DNA of 64,000 bases from Mytilus galloprovincialis (GCF_965363235.1 NC_134839.1:61719560-61783559); one strand, 5' to 3'; shown: positions 42,901 through 53,905, counted from the first letter of the stretch. Notes: a model not told the origin generated them from the sequence alone. Numbers and translations: made by a program.

Positions 42901-45900
42901 CGATTTAACTGAAATAATACTGGGTCACACATTATTACTGAGGGTAACATATCAACTAGCTAAAACAGTTTGATCACCATAAAATTTGACTATAATGATC
43001 TTTTTACCTAAGTCAACAAAATGCCATGTTTAAAATTTCTTAATTAAATCTTTTTCATCCTCCGCTGGTCAAAACAATCCCTATATTTCTTGTATCAACC
43101 AAAACGAGTGAATAGAGTTTACAATTTAGTTAAATTATTATTTTGTAATTTGGACCTAGAGTGGATAAGAACAAAATTACTGTTGTTTTGTGTATATTTT
43201 AGAAACGTATTTAATAGAGGAAGAAACATTTAGTTGCCTTCTTGGGCAGTACAATAAGATCTACATACATTGTAGTTGTAAAATGACCGAAAAGGTCATT
43301 TGACGCTTTATATGATGTGTAGACAGGCAACATGTATACAATAAATTCAAATTAAGATTGAAAAAATAAGTAAACATGGTTAATATAATTTTTGAAACGA
43401 TTACTTGTGAGAGTTATTATCCTTGAATTGGGAGATGCGCTAATTGTTTTATTAACGAAAAAAATAAACATTTGTTAAATAAAAACAAAAAAAAACAATA
43501 AGCAAATTAACACATCAAATAAGTTTAAACCAAAACTGTCAGTCGACTTTTAACAAAGATTTGAATGAAGATGTTTTGCCAATTTTAGTAATTTTTTACT
43601 TTTTAAAAGAAAGAAGTCAAATTGGCCAACAGCAGAAATTATCAGCATCAAAGATCTTATATATTAAGTCAAATGAATGATATAATTACTGGAAAAAAAT
43701 GGTTGTTAAAATTTTATATCAATTTAATCCATTTTTATTATCATGTCTAAAATGTAAATTGCAAACCGAAACTTGGTCCAGCAAATAGTTATCAAAAGTA
43801 CCAGGATTATAATTTAGTACGCCAGACGCGCGTTTCGTCTACATAAGACTCATCAGTGACACTCATATCAAAATAGTTATAAAGCCAACCAATACAAAGT
43901 TGAAGAGCATAGAGGATCCAAAATTCCAAAAAGTTGTGCCAAATACGGCTAAGGTAATCTATTCCTGGGACAAGAAAATCCTTAGTTTTTCGAAAAATTC
44001 AAAGTTTTGTATCAGGAAATTTATAAAAATGATCACATTATTGATATTCATGTCAACACCGAAGTGCTGACTACTGGGCTGGTGATACCCTCGGGGACGA
44101 AACGTCCACCAGCAGAAGCATCGACCCAGTGGTGTAAATAGTTATCAAAAGTACCAGGATTTTCACTCCTTTTACTTTAAAACCAAATTTTTCTAACGCA
44201 TTGTATTTGTTTGATGCTAAATACCAGGTGTGCGAAACATGTCCAATGGAGTCTCCAGTTGTTTAATATCTTGGGATAATCTGATAGGATTAAATACTGA
44301 TATTGTAAAAATAACTGTATTTCGTTTGAGATTGCATTTTCGTTATGTAAGTGTGTCACTGTTTGTGATGTCCTATGGTGTCTATCTTTGATGAAACATG
44401 TTCGTTGTTGTTCTGCGGTTTGCATGTTATGTCTATTGTATCATTTGTTTGTGCATTACTATATGATGAGTGTTTTTGTGTGTATTTGTGCTGTATTTCT
44501 GTCACGTAGGTTTGTCATTTTACCGATATTATTTTTAACATTGTCATATAAGCAGAAGGTTGTTCTAGTCATAAAACCAGGTTTAACCCAACATATTCCT
44601 AAATTGTTTTGTACCAAGATAGAAATACGACAGTTGTTATCAAACCGTTCGTTTCTATGTAAGTTGACATTTGTTCTTGTTGTACTTCAGTGTTCCTGTT
44701 GTTCCTTTGTTTTCCTCTTTTATTTGATGTGTTTCAAGTAGTTTTAGTTTTTTACCCGGATTTTTACCCATGTTAAAACTACAATAAAGTATAGCTTGCA
44801 TCAATTATTTCGATTCTGATTATGACAACTAAGGTAATTTCTATGTCCGATGTGTATAAGGGTAAAGCGATTGTGTAGACTCTTCCATGAACCTCCCTTT
44901 TTCGTTTTTAAAGAAGCAAACAGCTGGAACTGTGCTTTTTCAAAGGGAGGAGTTTTTGAACAGCCAGCATGAACGGTTGTCGTATCTAGGTCAAATATGT
45001 CAATTCGGAATGCAACACATTACAGTCATAATAAACGAATTAGAAACAACATGTGCATCATTTTAGAATTTGGAAATGTTGCAAGTTAATCACATATATT
45101 AAATGCATGTCAATTTGATAACATTCATTATTCTGCAGTAGTCAATATACGTATGTGCCAAAAAAAATATTGGATTTAGAGCATGGGTTTAATCATAAAG
45201 AGAAAGAAGCACGTTATATTAGAATTAACTGTAAAACATATAGTCTAACCTCTTTTTATCAATATGCTTTTGAAGCGAAATCATCATGGTTGGAAGCAAG
45301 AAGCAAATGTAAGACACAGAACAAGATTTTGGTGCCAAACAAGATAGTTCAACGAGAGTTAGAATCTCACTACAGAACTAATAAATCTGTATGGACATCT
45401 GATTATGTTCTTCATTTAGGATGCAATATCAGTACTGGTAAGAACAATATGGTTTTCGTGTATCAACACGTTTGGTTTGGTATTACACTGATTTCAGTAA
45501 AAAATCGTAGTATTATAATTCAAAAAGACAAAAGATTACTTCAAGCGATCATTAACTTTTCATCTGTTAAAAGATTTAAAATGTCCTTTCTCACTTCAAA
45601 TTAGTTTTAAGATAAAACATTGTATAATGTTTGCTTAAGGTAGTATGCGTACTATTTTATAGGAGTTTGTCCTGTTTTATACGTTGAACAAGTTCTAAAG
45701 AAGGAATCTTACCTTGGATTATGTAAAAAAGGTAGGTGTATATCCAGGGATTTTGATGTTTGGTCGGCTTGAAATAAAGGTTGTATGTTAAAGATGTTCT
45801 CTCAGAATAAGAATAAACCAATATGGACAATTCAAGAAAGGATAAAATGTATTATATTAGATATAATATTAACTGTTATTTAGATGATTAATGTAATTTT

Positions 45901-48900
45901 AAATTTCAATAGGTGTTTTCATATTTCAAATTACACTACACAATTATAAACCATAATTTGTCTAAATAAAAGAAAAAGCATTCAAACGTTGTTATAGCTT
46001 GCATTTACCTTATGAAGGAGTTTTCGAGTGCGAAATGAGTAAAAATCAGGTTCGAAGCGGTTTTGGAACTCTGTTATTCTTTTCGCACATTGTGTTGTAA
46101 AGTAGGATAAGACCGCCAAAAAACGCTTAAATAAACTTTATTCTGAAAACTGCCATACCTTTAATAACATAGAAGACATTGTCAGTACAAAAAAAGGTAC
46201 TCGGTATCTGTAGATGTTTTTCCGAGCGAGTACTCGAGTATATATTATCAGTTTGTTTTAGATTTATGAGTTTGACTGTCCCTTTGGTATCTTTCGTCCC
46301 TCTTCTCGATAAAAATAAATCAGCGAATCTTCATCGAATTGACATCCCTACTTTCTTGTAGGTTTTTTTTTATCGGGTCCTAATCAGTGTTTCTATGCAT
46401 ATCATGTACAATATAAGGATTCTTTTTACTCTAATTTCTTAAATTTAATACAATCTTGCATTGCAACAAATGAGTCTAAAGACTCCCTTTCAATTTTTAT
46501 TATTTGTCGGGTATTTTTTCTGAAATTATCAGATGTCACATATTTATAACATTTATTATATCCGTAATAAACAATGCCCTGTTTGTTTTCTGATATCAAT
46601 TGGACAATTGCCGCGGAACAACTATGCCGATAACACAGAAGAAACAATTCCTTAAAATACTGATGGTCATATAAAACTTGATACGTCGTAAACCAAGGTG
46701 GATAAGGGGTCTCAATTAAACTTCATAGAATTTTTCAATAATTTTTCGAAATGTTGTTTTTATCAGAATTTAAAAAAAAGAATGGATGACCGGATTTTTT
46801 CTCACCCAACAGATTGGCCAAATTGTCAGATTGTGTATAGGTTATGCATGGAATATCAAATTTTATGTCATGATAAGAAAACTCACAAAAGATGTCGAGA
46901 TAAAATGTGAGAAGATAGCTCTTATAACATGCTTTCAGATAAGAAAAACAAAAACAATGGATCACCGGACTTGTTTTCTCGCTGCATATGAAAAAAGGTT
47001 ACTTCACAACACTTCCTGTGTAAAAAAATATTTTATCTGCGTTATCTCCCCTACTACATGTGTATGAGTTTTCTCCCCCGAAGTGGCAAAATTTAAGAAA
47101 AAAATAATCTAACCAAAAGTATTGTGTTTTTTTTTTTTGGAAAATAGGGCCGTTAATATGATAAAACACGAAATGATCTATATTAACATGAAAAGTCTGA
47201 CACATGAATTAAAAACTACTTTCAAAATTTGCACATTTCATTTGTTATCTGCTACTTTAAAATCCAAGATAAACCAAAACACCCTATCCACCTTTAGCTC
47301 TCTTTGTTACACTTGATAATTGCTTATTTTTAACAGATTCGTCAGCAACTGTTTCTCAAACAAAATCTATATTTCGAATCGATTTCAATAGTCATAACGA
47401 GAGTACATGCAGAGAAGGTAGCCTAGTTAACATCAGCAATATGGTGGCACTTCATAATGTAATTGAAGAGATGACATGGAATACAACATATTGGATTAAT
47501 TCTATAAATCTTGGTATGTTAAAAGTTAAAAAGCTAACTGATCGCGTGATAACATTAACTGTACAATAAACAAACGTCGAGGAGCTTATCAATCGAAGGT
47601 AGGATCTTGCTTTTTTTTGTCAAATTTTATCGGCTGTGAAAATGCCTTTATACAAGTTAAAAAGGTTAAAGATATATATATATAAAAAAGAAGAAAATGT
47701 TATTTTCATTCAATCATAAGAAAGTAAAATCATAGTAGTGAATTCGAAATGACAATAAGCCTTTAACAGCCAGTTTGGTTCAATTTTGTAAAACAAGCTT
47801 AGAACATCGCTGATGCATTATTCACATGCAACTGAATCGTTCAACCTTATTAAATCTGTATTCATATGACCTTCAATATAAGCCTTTAGCATAAGTTTGA
47901 CTTCGCATGTATTAGTTGATTAAAAGGAAAAGAATGACAACATTGAAAGTGAAACAAGTTGAACCATTTCGTTGACTTTTTCGATAATAAAAAAGCATTC
48001 GTATACAGGTACAATTGAGGATTTACTTTTTTTTTTGTTTTCCATTATATGAAATCCAACAGACCTCAATAATCACAGACTGCCGCAATCTATAGTAATT
48101 GATCTTCTTGTTTATGTTATATCGGGTAATGTGACCGTCGGGAGTCTTAGGAGAAAAACGTAAAATCACAAAAATACTAAAGTCCGAGGAAAATTCAAAA
48201 CAAACTTGTAATTTGTTTATACGTTTTTTTTTAAAGCAAACATGAAAATTTGAGTCAAATTGGTGAACTTGAATTTGACAACTTATGCCCCTGTAACAAA
48301 CACCAAGACGGATTTTTAAATAATTTTGTCATTAATGTGAAATGTAACGGGTGCAGATTATAAACAAAAACATAATCGGTGAAAAAAATAGGAATGCTTG
48401 TCCTGGTACATACTTGTTTTCTCACTCAGTCTGACTGTCACTTCCGTGTTAGTATGTTGATATACATTGCTGTTTTTTTTTTATGATAAATGGCATACGT
48501 TTTAGAATCATTTATATCTAATAATATTTGTAAGTGTGTATATGTATTTTAATGTTTGATATAGATATTCATTTATTGTACAACGGCACTTCTACACTTG
48601 CAAAAGGACGTATACTTAATTGTTATTTCTAAATAAAGGTTTTACTTTAAAATGGTCAACGGCATAATAAGATTGCCAAACAAATTGTAAAGTACCAACT
48701 ATTGCATGATTATATTATAAAAAAAACAACATAGTTTTGTAATATCAAAATATCCCTGCTAACTACAGTAGCAGACATTTTTATCAATTCATAACACTTT
48801 TCTATAACATTTTTAGATCCCGAAAGTTTTGTTCTACAATGTATGCTGTTCACCAAATATCCAAACAACACGGGAAATTCAAAAACACTGACAGCTAGTG

Positions 48901-51900
48901 CTTGTAGAGGAAAATATGATTTCATATGTACGAAAGGTATAGATATAAATATCTTATAATTTAAAGGCGACATTGAATGTATTGAAACTGCTTTGTTTCA
49001 TTAGTGCATCTTTGAAATTATAAGTGTTTTGAATATACATTGAACATTTGTAAATGTTTGTTTGTTTTGAGATTGTAACACAGTGATGACTGCTGTAACC
49101 ATATTTTGACTAATTTACCGATTATGTCTGTTTTGTACACGCATCGTTGTAAAAATAACGGAATTTGATACAACTGACATACAAGTGAGATTCAATCCAC
49201 TTTTTTCTTCATTTGAAAATGCCTGTACCAAGTCAGAAATATGACAGTTGTTGTCCATTCGTTTGATATGTTTTATCATTTGATTTTGCCATTTGATCAG
49301 GAATTTTCCGTTTTGATGATTAATAGATCATTTAGAGCTTTATCAATCATGTAGATGTGTTAAAAGTAAAAGATAACGTCAAATTTTAATTCCAAATTTA
49401 ATTTTAAACCTGTTTCTTTTTCACATACTAATACTTATTGTAATTATAAAGTATTTTAAAAAACAATTTTTCGTAAAAACTGAGGGCTATTTCGCCATTA
49501 ATGGGTACTGTAGTTAAACAATGTCTTACGAAGTTGACAGTTTCCTTACATTTGTTTTTCCTAACAAAAGACACACACATACATATATCATTTCAATATA
49601 CTTAAATACCTGATATTTAGTCAAGTAAGAACAACCAAAATAAGTAAAAGCAAACATAAATAAATTTTTGAGAAAAAAAAAGTAATCGGTGAATTAGAAT
49701 GGAAAGTTTACGGTTTTCCAATTATTTAGTCGATTAAAAATTCAAGCAGTTAATTTTCCCCAAAAAATGTACGGTTTGAAAGTTTTACTTAACTTCCTTA
49801 CCTTGCTCTTCCTTGACTTGGTAACAGAATGTCCTACCACAGAGTAGTCAACCTGTTGACAAATATATATGTCGGAGTCAAACTTTCCCCTCAAATTACA
49901 CCGATTATATGTTTGATTTATCTACTTTGGTTGTTCTTACGTCACTGAGTACCAGGATATCTTGCCACAAAAATGGTAACCTGTCGAAAAATTATATAAT
50001 ATGATTTAGAAGGATTATTGTTTTACATTGCACCTTACAAAAATTCTTAAAATAATTTGAAAATTAGTTCAAAATTCGCTATTGCAGTAAAAAAGAATAG
50101 AAACACTTCATTCAAAGATCCTTCATAAACATGTAAAAGTTGAATTTAATCAGATAAACTGCAGTACGATGACATCATTCATCATATTGGTCGACTATTT
50201 TATTTACCATCAGTAGATATTTGACTATCAAACTAATTTTACGATTATCTACATGTATCATATTGTTCTGCATTCACACACATTTTGATTTTGAGACAAA
50301 TAGATTCTTACATTGACACTAGTAGACAATCGGATTTATCCAATCGAGATAGTTAAATTATCAATTTAAAAGTCTGAGCTTCGGCGAGGACTTTAGAATT
50401 TAAACAGTCGAGATTAGGTAATTAATCTGATAATCTATGTAAGAATCTGTTTCAAACTATGTAAGTTCAACGTTCCCCTAAAATTGCCAACTTTATTAAC
50501 ATCTGCTAGAAGATTTTGATTCATTCAGTGAGCTTAAAGGTTATGACCCATCCAATCATCTTCCGAGATCACCGGCAACCACACGTTGATTAAAGTCTTT
50601 AAACAATATGTTTTGGAAAGGTTTAAATTGCCACAGAATAAGAGAAACAAAGATTCTTACATTAACACCAGTGGATTATCGGCTGTATCCAATCGAGCTA
50701 GTTAAATTATTAAGTTTGAAGTCCGATCCTCAGCGAGGACTTTACAATTCATAATTTACCTATCAAGATTTGATGAATCTGATAATCCAGGGGTTATTGT
50801 GTAGGAATCTGTTTCTTTATTGATTGAAAAATAAATTTTATTTTTTGTTAAATGAAAATCCCTTTCGAGTGCCTTCCACATTCCACAAAGTGTGTTGACA
50901 TATTTGGATTCATCCTGTGAGCTTATAAAACCTCATCCAATCATCTTCTGAGATCACTGGCAACCAAGCGTTGATTACATTTTTTTTTATACAATTGGTT
51001 AGAAAACGGTTCGAAAAGGTTTAATTTGTCGAAGAATTAGAGACATACTGTTTTCTCATTTCTTAACTATAGTGATTTTTATTTCATTATGAACACTTGT
51101 GTACATTGTTTAATTTCTTTTTTTCTAAACCATTGCTGTTACTGAATGTCTTTCACTATTATTTTGTATTTTAATTTTCATTTCAGGGGAGCATTATGGC
51201 ACAGTTATTTCTAAACAGAAACTCCCAAACGATTCCATACCAGTACAATTATGGAAAAAGAATCAACCGGGATACACTTCTAACGACGGTGAGCGCTAGA
51301 TAATAAAAATCAAAATAGGTTTTTGAAGTTTTAAGTTACCAGAAATAAATAAAACCAAGAGCTCAATAATATTATCATAGTTCTCTTTTGTCTTTGTCTT
51401 CCTTCTTTTTTAATTTGTTCAAAACAAACAGTTTTTTTATGATAACTTGAAAATTCCTTGTCTGGCAGGAATACAACTTATACATAATATGGAAAATGCA
51501 TGGAAAGGAAACAGTTTATATTTTTTGTAAACAATAGGCTTAATTGTATGTAGACTTTTATTTAAAAAAAGAAAACAACCGAAATAATTGCCGAATGGCA
51601 AGATAACTTTCTCTTTATTGATTGAAATGAAAAGGACGAAATATTCATAAGGAAGGGAGATTATTAATGCACTTATTGTGTACCTTTTCAGTGAAAACTT
51701 TTTTTTAATTGCAAGACTTATACAGATAAAGTTTATTATATTTTTTAACAATATTGTAGGAACGAAATTCTTCCAGATAAGTGGGGCTGTTTCATTGGTT
51801 GTTATTGTTTTTGGACTGATTATCATCGGATGTTTGTAAGTCATAAATATAATATATATAATTCGTGTTTGATACATAATGGCGATGTCAATTTCAAATT

Positions 51901-53274
51901 CAACAATTTTAGTCTGCACTCGGCTTTTGTAAGTATTCATGTAGACGAGAACAGAATTTACAATTTCATTGGAGAATGTGATCATTATGATTCTTATTGT
52001 TGTTGTACATACAAATGACATGGCTGTATCTGTTGAATCCATTTTACTGATTCTTAATTCTACTTACTGTAGCTAAATATTTTAAGTTTTTTTCAGATTC
52101 ATCTTTTATAAGTGTAAGAGACACAAAAATTCCTCGGAAATTCATCCAGGAAATATTATATAAGCATGACAATTATTCTGCATACACATGACTCAGCCAT
52201 ATCACCTGTCAAACAATGATATGCTACCAAGTCAAATTTAGTAATAGGAAAATAGACTATTTCGGGACCTTGGTTGACTATGCCATATGGATATTTGCCC
52301 ATCGCTGAAGTCCGTACAGTGACCTGTAAATATTGCTCCAAATATTTCGTTTTGCCATAAGCAATTTTTTTAAACATTTAGTTTTATTAAATCTTGTTTT
52401 AGAAGGTATTATATTTACTCTCCGTCAGCTTATACAAAGAAAAAATATATATTATAAAAACAATCGAAGGCATAACTATACATTACTTTACAACAACATT
52501 ATTTGTAATTCAGTCTTATATTATCAAACCCATTAATATATATTAATATATATTTTCATTGTAAGGCTTAGAAGATGGATTTCAAAAATGAAAAAAGACT
52601 TAATTGAAACCCTTCGACAAAAGTATGAACATTATATGTATGACGTTGAAAGAGTAGAACCAGAGCCTGAAAGCGTTCCTCAAACACCAGTGTCACTCGG
52701 TGGAGATTCTCTGTACGAAAATGTGCCTACCGGAATTGAGTTATCACGCGAGGCTAATATGACTGTAAGTTACATGACATCAAGAGAAATACGACGTCCA
52801 GTAACAGTTCCTACAAGCGATACAGAAGCATGGACACAAAATGCAATACCACCAAGACTAACTTTACCTCAACGTTTACCTTCCCGTGAAAAGGCCATCC
52901 GACGAAAAACTGGCAGTCGTCAATTTAATACACACCTTAAACCAACTCGCAAAAAACAATCTTTACCTCAAACGTCTCATCAGAATAGTAATGGTCATGA
53001 ACAGAAACAAAATGATGAAACATCAAAAGTTGAAGCATCCGCCCCTATCCACCGACCAAAGCCAAGCCCAAAACCCCACACAAAAGATGTGACACTGAAA
53101 TATAAAACTAATACCTCGAGGATAAAAGATGGAATTCAAGTACATGACATTAGTGGAGAATTTGCTTTTTATTTAAATACAGGTCAAAGTAGTGACATTG
53201 ACAATACAGACAACTTGGAAGAAGACCAGGAATACGAAAATATCTGGCTGAACAGTAATGAACAGTCCATCTAA
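39862..53274 (+). CDS. Receptor gene 2: signal peptide, two degenerate C-type-lectin-like domains, TM, long tyrosine-motif tail
   Basis: Predicted exons: 39862-39922, 45276-45437, 45663-45731, 47337-47513, 48817-48936, 51187-51288, 51760-51835, then either 52566-53274 (long tail, about 491 residues) or 52097-52163 (short tail, about 277). Signal peptide about 1-20; CTLD-like domain 1 is 21-97; domain 2 is 98-196 (TYWINS, then ACRGKYDFIC); stalk 197-230; TM about 234-256. In the long form LRRWISK follows as a stop-transfer signal, then a Pro/Lys-rich tail with YENV (about residue 306) and YENI (about 479). Y-x-N is the Grb2-type SH2 docking consensus. Intron phases (1,1,1,1,1,1,2) and several exon lengths equal those of the gene at 15.3 kb. 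A surface receptor with signalling ability is inference; ligand unknown. AATAAA at 53653 could end the transcript. Confidence 0.75.
40610..40800 (+). repeat. Interspersed repeat family D (copy 3)
   Basis: TAGCTATAAAACCAGGTTCA, GTCAGGAATACAGTTGTTAT, GGGACTTTCCGTTTAGAATT and CCTCGGAGTTCA follow the order described at 10588-10790. Confidence 0.7.
41395..41510 (-). repeat. Diverged antisense copy of the 26.6-kb repeat
   Basis: CACACCGAACAGCAAGC, AACGGGAAAATCAACGCTCT and AATCTATAT are reverse complements of landmarks in 26740-26825. Confidence 0.55.
42060..42780 (+). repeat. Decayed tandem copies of repeat family A
   Basis: Repeated, diverged versions of AAGACTCATCA(A/G)T(G/T)A, AAAGTACGAAGTTGAAGA and ACTACTGGGC(T)TGTGATACC occur about 200-240 bp apart. 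This is an older array of the family at 20526. Confidence 0.65.
42857..42905 (+). repeat. Interspersed repeat family E (fragment)
   Basis: AAATAAAAGCAACAGTAGTA and CCGCTGTTCAAAAGTCATAA match 10165 and 61032. Confidence 0.65.
43235..43320 (+). repeat. Decayed piece of the Helitron-like repeat
   Basis: CAATAAGATCTACATA, then ATGACCGAAAAGGTCATTTG parallels AGTAAGATCTACAAATAAG and ATGACCAAAATGGTCAGTTG in 22930-22980. Confidence 0.45.
43785..44161 (+). repeat. Repeat family A, one unit plus head of next
   Basis: Starts AATAGTTATCAAAAGTACC, ends with the same 20-odd bases at 44138-44161, then breaks off. It closely resembles the copy at 3209. Confidence 0.85.
44385..44660 (+). repeat. Interspersed repeat including a family D-like end
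   Basis: GTCACGTAGGTTTGTCATTT, AGCAGAAGGTTGTTCTAGTC, ATAAAACCAGGTTTAACCCA and ACGACAGTTGTTATCAAACC show the general family D ending joined to a different head. The 117-codon frame over it is hydrophobic, low in complexity and not called a gene. Confidence 0.5.
45276..45437 (+). CDS. Receptor gene 2 exon 2 (first half of CTLD-like domain 1)
   Basis: 54 codons, phase 1 at both ends. The acceptor TTGAAG is preceded by a branch-like TCTAAC and a CCTCTTTTT tract; donor GTAAGA. Landmarks SSWLEARSKCKTQNK, SVWTSDY and LGCNIST align with gene 1 exon 2; four codons at the start are missing relative to gene 1. Confidence 0.75.
45663..45731 (+). CDS. Receptor gene 2 exon 3 (second half of CTLD-like domain 1)
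   Basis: 23 codons GVCPVLYVEQVLKKESYLGL and then CKK; acceptor TTATAG, donor GTAGGT; same length as gene 1 exon 3. Confidence 0.8.
46249..46305 (+). repeat. 5'-truncated 3' end of the RT element
   Basis: CAGTTTGTTTTAGATTTATG and TTTGGTATCTTTCGTCCCTC match 18611-18665. In intron 3 of receptor gene 2. Confidence 0.65.
46693..47297. mobile_element. MITE of about 600 bp in receptor gene 2 intron 3
   Basis: Left end CCAAGGTGGATAAGGGGT and right end CACCCTATCCACCTTTAG are inverted. The interior has repeated ATGGAT(C/G)ACCGGA motifs (46783 and 46957) and only shadow frames. The right end lies 39 bp before exon 4, so the element supplies part of that exon's acceptor region. Target duplication not established. 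Confidence 0.55.
47337..47513 (+). CDS. Receptor gene 2 exon 4 (first half of CTLD-like domain 2)
   Basis: 59 codons, acceptor TAACAG, donor GTATGT. Contains STCREGSLVNISNM, VIEEMTWNTTYWINS. Same Cys and YWINS positions as gene 1 exon 4; several sequons. Confidence 0.8.
47514..48816. other. Receptor gene 2 intron 4
   Basis: Mostly featureless. An antisense end fragment of family D is at 48155-48200 (AAATCACAAAAATACTAAAG and CCGAGGAAAATTC). Confidence 0.45.
48817..48936 (+). CDS. Receptor gene 2 exon 5 (second half of CTLD-like domain 2)
   Basis: 40 codons, acceptor TTTTAG, donor GTATAG. SFVLQCMLFTKY and ACRGKYDFIC match gene 1 exon 5; C-x8-C retained. Confidence 0.8.
49165..49325 (+). repeat. 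Interspersed repeat family D (copy)
   Basis: ACATACAAGTGAGATTCAAT, CCTGTACCAAGTCAG and TTTTGCCATTTGATCAGG. In intron 5 of receptor gene 2. Confidence 0.65.
49622..49940. mobile_element. MITE with long inverted ends in receptor gene 2 intron 5
   Basis: GTAAGAACAACCAAA at 49626 and TTTGGTTGTTCTTAC near 49926-49940 are inverted. Further in, TAATCGGTGAATTAGAATGG and CTCAAATTACACCGATTA are also partners, so each arm is roughly 80 bp with mismatches. Confidence 0.65.
50290..51040 (+). repeat. Tandem duplication (350-390 bp units) with hairpin-ended segment
   Basis: Unit 1 landmarks GATTCTTACATTGACAC (50306), ATCCAATCGAGATAGTTAAA and CATCCAATCATCTTCCGAG recur as unit 2 at 50652, 50697 and 50936. 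In unit 1, AGATTCTTACAT and ATGTAAGAATCT form inverted ends of a 150-bp segment. In intron 5 of receptor gene 2. Confidence 0.7.
51187..51288 (+). CDS. Receptor gene 2 exon 6 (extracellular stalk)
   Basis: 34 codons beginning GEHYGTVISK, acceptor TTTCAG, donor GTGAGC. No Cys. Confidence 0.75.
51760..51835 (+). CDS. Receptor gene 2 exon 7 (transmembrane segment)
   Basis: GTKFFQISGAVSLVV, then IVFGLIIIGC: one transmembrane helix. Acceptor TTGTAG, donor GTAAGT, leaves phase 2. Confidence 0.8.
52097..52163 (+). CDS. Receptor gene 2 alternative last exon (short tail)
   Basis: After TTTTTTTCAG the phase from exon 7 gives L, then FIFYKCKRHKNSSEIHPGNI, I and TAA. A basic cluster directly after the membrane is plausible. 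It occupies the same relative place as exon 8 of gene 1. No downstream donor in the right phase joins it to 52566, so it would be an alternative terminal exon. Confidence 0.5.
52566..53274 (+). CDS. Receptor gene 2 long cytoplasmic tail exon
   Basis: Two acceptors six bases apart (GTAAG|G and CTTAG|A) are both in phase with exon 7 and give LRRWISK or RWISK before MKKDLIETLRQKYEH. The tail of about 228 residues is hydrophilic. Features: YENV (Tyr codon 52714-52716), a Pro/Lys-rich segment (about 150-166 of the tail, PKPSPKP), and YENIW near the C-terminus (Tyr codon 53233-53235). The Y-x-N spacing suits SH2 adaptor binding. The whole stretch from Met at 52588 is open, which by itself supports coding. 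Confidence 0.7.
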
Positions 53275-53784
53275 GGAAAAGGAAGCAAACTTTGAGTTGT
53301 TATAATTTTGCTCTTAGATTTTTTTAAAGTATATTTATATTCATTGTATTTTGGCAATATTGATTAAAAATTGTTTGAAAAATAGTATATACCATTGAAT
53401 GTACGATAGAAAATGGAAAAAAGGGACACTGCAAGGGTTCTAGTTAATGCCAAATAGGAAACGTACGCACATTAAAAAAGTATGTATATATATTTAAGTA
53501 GGTTAAATTGTTTTCAAATCATAGCGTAAAACCTCACCATTAAAATCAAGTCATTCAATGTTAATTTTATGTTGAAATCAGCACCACATAATTTCTTAAT
53601 ATCAATATATTTACTAAATTTGAATTTATTTAAAATTTTCAAGGTACAATACAATAAATTAACTGTCTTTTAATGTTTCAAGAATGCGGTTTCATTGACT
53701 TTTAAAACGTGATATGCACAGAGGCCAAAAGCCGAAGTGAATATTAACTAAATATTTTATTTCATATTCCAAAAAGACAATATA
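53275..53784. other. Probable 3' UTR of receptor gene 2
   Basis: AT-rich with no ORF; AATAAA at about 53653 is the first standard polyadenylation hexamer after the stop. The transcript end is unproven. Confidence 0.4.
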
Positions 53785-53905
53785 AAAAAGAAGATGTGGT
53801 ATGATTGTCTATGAGACAATTGTCCACAAGAGACCAAAATGACACAGACATTAACAACTATGCATTTAATGACAAATATTTACCAAAAATCAATAGTAAA
53901 ACCAA
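53785..53905 (+). repeat. Repeat family F
   Basis: AAGAAGATGTGGTATGATTG, GAGACAATTGTCCACAAGAG and ACCAAAATGACACAGACATT. The following stretch to 54886 is otherwise unrecognised. Confidence 0.7.

Larger units (their letters stand above)
39923..45275. other. Receptor gene 2 intron 1, repeat-filled
   Basis: 5.35 kb. It contains two similar blocks around GCAATAAAGGA(A/G)(G/T)(A/G)GCTCTTTTG (40215 and 40345), family D at 40610, antisense repeat at 41395, decayed family A at 42060-42780, family E fragment at 42857, and family A at 43785. Elsewhere (for example 40815-41280, 43320-43780) only motif-free frames occur. Confidence 0.55.

Noticed and set aside
44388..44741. 117-codon plus-strand frame rich in Cys, Leu and Val
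   Set aside because: It overlies an interspersed repeat and its content follows from T-rich repeat sequence.
51437..52042. 201-codon minus-strand frame
   Set aside because: It is antisense to exon 7 and the flanking introns of receptor gene 2, with low-complexity Ile/Lys/Thr content; a shadow.
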